This document shows positions 4,388-6,117 of a stretch of 6,117 nt of DNA, in pieces (positions within the stretch are counted from its first letter, which is position 1; every line of letters starts with the position of its first letter). The stretch comes from Thermoflexales bacterium (GTDB taxonomy: Bacteria; Chloroflexota; Anaerolineae; Fen-1058): positions 1 to 6,117 of the forward strand of contig JADGQE010000256.1 in NCBI GenBank assembly GCA_017882055.1, read 5' to 3'. The notes below the pieces were generated by a model that was given only the letters and a program-made list of their open reading frames with translations, was not told the origin of the DNA and did not search any database. A program made the position numbers and the translations under genes.

Positions 4388-5866
4388 TTATTGCCACGGA
4401 ATCTGTGGAGACCGATAGAAGTTTATGCCCAGAGCGGTGAGCCGCGGTCCCTGCGCTCCAAGCCGCACGCAGTACTCGTCCCAGTTTCGGCCGGCCTGCG
4501 TCGACCAGCCAATTTCGGCGTAACCGGGCAGCCGCGGAAAAGTCATGTAATCGATATCGCGGCTGGTTTCCAGTGTCTCCGTCCAGAGCGGCGCTTCGAT
4601 GCCCAGCACATCGCTGTCGGCTGCGCCACTCACCTCGGTCGCCGGATCCCATTCATAGGCTGTGGGCAGATCGACGAGGCCAGCCCAGTCTTGCCCCAGG
4701 CGAGTCGAGGCGTCATACTTCATATCCAGATAGGCTTTAGACGCTGTGGAGATGATGACTTTCGATCCTTGTTTGATCGCCTCACCGGCTCGATCGCCTT
4801 TCCAATGCTGCGCGATCGATTTTGGAATCAAGCGACTTTGGGCAATCTCTTCCCAGCCGACGATTTGCTTGCCGTGCTTCTGCACGATCGGTTGAACTTG
4901 CTCGATAAATTTCTGGTAATCGTCTAGCGGGGTAGAGTGGGCCTCATCGCCACCGATGTGGATGTAAGGGCCGGGCGTGATTGCTGCCAGTTCCTTGATG
5001 ACATCGTCCAAGAATTTGCAGGTAATATCTTTGTTGATGCACAGCGAACTGAAACCGACTTCGGTGCCTGTATAAAGCGCTGGAGCAGTTCCATTGCAGT
5101 TCAACTCGGGATACGAAGCCAGCGCCGCATGGGTGTGGCCGGGTAGATCGATTTCAGGAACGATGGTGATATAACGGCTTTGAGCATACGCCACGATGTC
5201 GGCATAATCGGCTTGAGTGTAGTAGCCGCCCGATCCTCCGCCGACGGCGGTGCTGCCGCCGTACGTGGCTAACTTCGGCCACGAGTTGATCATGATGCGC
5301 CAGCCCTGATCATCGGTCAGGTGCAGATGAAAGATGTTCATTTTGTAGTAGGCGATCAGATCGATCATGCGCTTCACATCGGCGACGCTGAAGAAGTGGC
5401 GGGCCACATCGAGCATCATGCCGCGCCAGGCGAAGCGCGGTCTATCTCTGATCGTGCCCGCGGCCATTTGCCACGGACCGGCTTGAACTGACGCACGGTC
5501 GATCGCAGGCGGCAGCAGTTGCCGAATGGTCTGGATGCCGCGGAAAAGCCCCACTGGTCGATAAGCGACGAGCTTCACCAGGTCGGGCGTGATCGTTAGA
5601 TCATAGCGTTCTTCGCCCAACGAGAGATCGCCCTCCACGACCGTCAGATAAATATTGCCATTTGCCGCGCCGGCTGTTGGCGTGCCGGTCGCGGGCAGCA
5701 CCTTCAAGGCGTAGCCCGTCGCGGGTTTGAGTTTATCGGCCAGGTATTGACCGATGGCGGTTAGCTCGGGCGTGGCCGGTTCGACGTAGATGTTGCTGGC
5801 CGCGGTCAAAGTGAACGTGCCCGAAGCGGGTTTGACCAATACTGGCCTGGGAATGATGTTATCCAT
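4388..5866 (-). CDS. Beta-N-acetylhexosaminidase, glycoside hydrolase family 20
   Basis: GH20 enzymes remove terminal beta-linked GlcNAc or GalNAc from chitin oligosaccharides, glycans or muropeptides by a substrate-assisted mechanism. The 492-residue protein has an N-terminal GH20b domain (about 1-135) and the catalytic TIM barrel (about 140-490). Landmarks are RFAWRGMMLDVARHFF (from 144; Arg148 for substrate), HLHLTDDQGWR (180-190), PEIDLPGHTHA (237-247), the catalytic pair D307-E308 in YIHIGGDEAH, GWEE (337-340), the Y379-L-D motif and PLWTE (426-430). It resembles secreted Streptomyces hexosaminidases, including two Cys 19 residues apart (257 and 276) that could form a disulfide. No signal peptide is visible. 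The start ATG at 5866 is preceded by AAGGGCGG 8 bases upstream; a TTG at 5908 would add 14 Thr/Ser-rich residues. It converges on rplL and lies 107 bases after the Smr gene. Confidence 0.93.
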   Translation of the reverse strand: MDNIIPRPVLVKPASGTFTLTAASNIYVEPATPELTAIGQYLADKLKPATGYALKVLPATGTPTAGAANGNIYLTVVEGDLSLGEERYDLTITPDLVKLVAYRPVGLFRGIQTIRQLLPPAIDRASVQAGPWQMAAGTIRDRPRFAWRGMMLDVARHFFSVADVKRMIDLIAYYKMNIFHLHLTDDQGWRIMINSWPKLATYGGSTAVGGGSGGYYTQADYADIVAYAQSRYITIVPEIDLPGHTHAALASYPELNCNGTAPALYTGTEVGFSSLCINKDITCKFLDDVIKELAAITPGPYIHIGGDEAHSTPLDDYQKFIEQVQPIVQKHGKQIVGWEEIAQSRLIPKSIAQHWKGDRAGEAIKQGSKVIISTASKAYLDMKYDASTRLGQDWAGLVDLPTAYEWDPATEVSGAADSDVLGIEAPLWTETLETSRDIDYMTFPRLPGYAEIGWSTQAGRNWDEYCVRLGAQGPRLTALGINFYRSPQIPWQ

Positions 5867-5973
5867 TCTGTAAGCCGCCCTTGGGGTCAGGGTTGAGGTC
5901 GATGTCAAAGTCGCTGATTCGGCCGGTGCACCTAGCCTGGTTGGTGTCGGCGGCGTGCGGCTCAGCCATTCGC

Positions 5974-6117
5974 TCAGAATTTGAAGTGGATAAAAGTACG
6001 ACCGAAATTCTTGTCGTCCTTTTCGACCCGGTGGTACAGTGGGCGGATGTGCGATTGATTCAAAAAGCGCAGGACTTTTTTCTTGAGTTGCCCGCTGCCT
6101 TTGCCGGGAATAATCTC
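5974..6117 (-). CDS. Smr-domain protein (MutS2/Smr family), C-terminal end, 5' end outside the window
   Basis: The frame enters from the right edge and stops with TGA at 5974-5976, giving 47 residues. It begins EIIPGKGSGQLKKKVLRFLN and continues with LYHRVEKDDKNFGRTFIHFKF. The GKGSGxLKKxVxxFL pattern and the closing FGRTFIHF strand match the end of Smr domains, found as small stand-alone proteins and at the C-terminus of MutS2. Smr domains bind or cut nucleic acid; MutS2 acts on branched DNA and on collided ribosomes. The usual HGKG is PGKG here, so nuclease activity cannot be assumed. The visible part cannot tell a small Smr protein from MutS2, though the NFGR...IHF ending suggests a small stand-alone protein. 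It may be co-transcribed with the GH20 gene. Confidence 0.75.
   Translation of the reverse strand, partial: EIIPGKGSGQLKKKVLRFLNQSHIRPLYHRVEKDDKNFGRTFIHFKF

Noticed and set aside
4337..4927. Open frame on the + strand (about 196 codons) opposite the GH20 gene, starting inside the terminator
   Set aside because: It has no Shine-Dalgarno, starts within the terminator and gives no recognisable protein. The opposite strand encodes an enzyme with all catalytic motifs.
5903..5908. TTGACA on the - strand as a -35 box for the GH20 gene
   Set aside because: The sequence 17 bp downstream is CCCAAG-like, with no -10 resemblance, so a promoter is not supported.
5867..6117. Continuous open frame linking the Smr region to GH20, suggesting a fusion or programmed frameshift
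   Set aside because: The upstream part is out of frame with the well-conserved Smr end, has no ATG or GTG, and shows no clear slippery site at the Smr stop. A separate GH20 start with its own ribosome-binding site is simpler.
1..6117. CRISPR arrays, insertion sequences, phage genes or defence systems
   Set aside because: No regularly spaced repeats, transposase-like frames or terminal inverted repeats with target duplications were seen. The window is a housekeeping cluster plus two ordinary genes.

Overview
The window holds the classic bacterial translation, secretion and transcription-elongation cluster, read on the + strand as tuf (3' end) - rpmG - tRNA-Trp(CCA) - secE - nusG - rplK - rplA - rplJ - rplL. 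It closes with a strong intrinsic terminator at 4347-4374. Beyond the terminator, two genes run convergently on the - strand: a complete GH20 beta-N-acetylhexosaminidase and the 3' end of an Smr-domain protein. The DNA is moderately GC-rich. A Gram-positive-style L10-leader attenuator, an acidic NusG extension, short degenerate tandem repeats in the gaps and a Streptomyces-like GH20 would fit a chromosome of a Chloroflexota-type bacterium. That placement is an inference with low confidence; the sequence itself only shows a bacterial chromosome.

Region 1 (1-842) carries the EF-Tu C-terminus, a zinc-ribbon L33, a candidate TATAAT box, tRNA-Trp and SecE. SecE is longer than usual and has a second hydrophobic segment after the canonical one. 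Region 2 (847-3018) carries NusG, with an acidic N-terminal extension of about 115 residues, followed by L11 and L1. A near-identical 40-42 nt RNA element sits directly upstream of both rplK and rplA. It resembles the L1-binding site of 23S rRNA and ends next to each Shine-Dalgarno sequence, so L1 probably represses each gene through its own operator. Region 3 (3019-4380) begins with a large inverted repeat. It continues with an L10-type leader coupled to an intrinsic terminator and a predicted competing antiterminator, then rplJ, a small hairpin, rplL and the final terminator. L10 and L12 together form the ribosomal stalk, so the leader is the likely feedback sensor for stalk protein.

Region 4 (4388-6117, - strand) looks functionally unrelated to the cluster. 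The GH20 enzyme has all the family signatures but no recognisable signal peptide, although its cysteines suggest an exported protein. rpoB, which usually follows rplL, is absent: the cluster ends and convergent genes begin.

Nothing here is an obviously new multi-gene system. The most interesting points are the duplicated L1 operator, the complete attenuator logic upstream of rplJ, and the extra domains on SecE and NusG.
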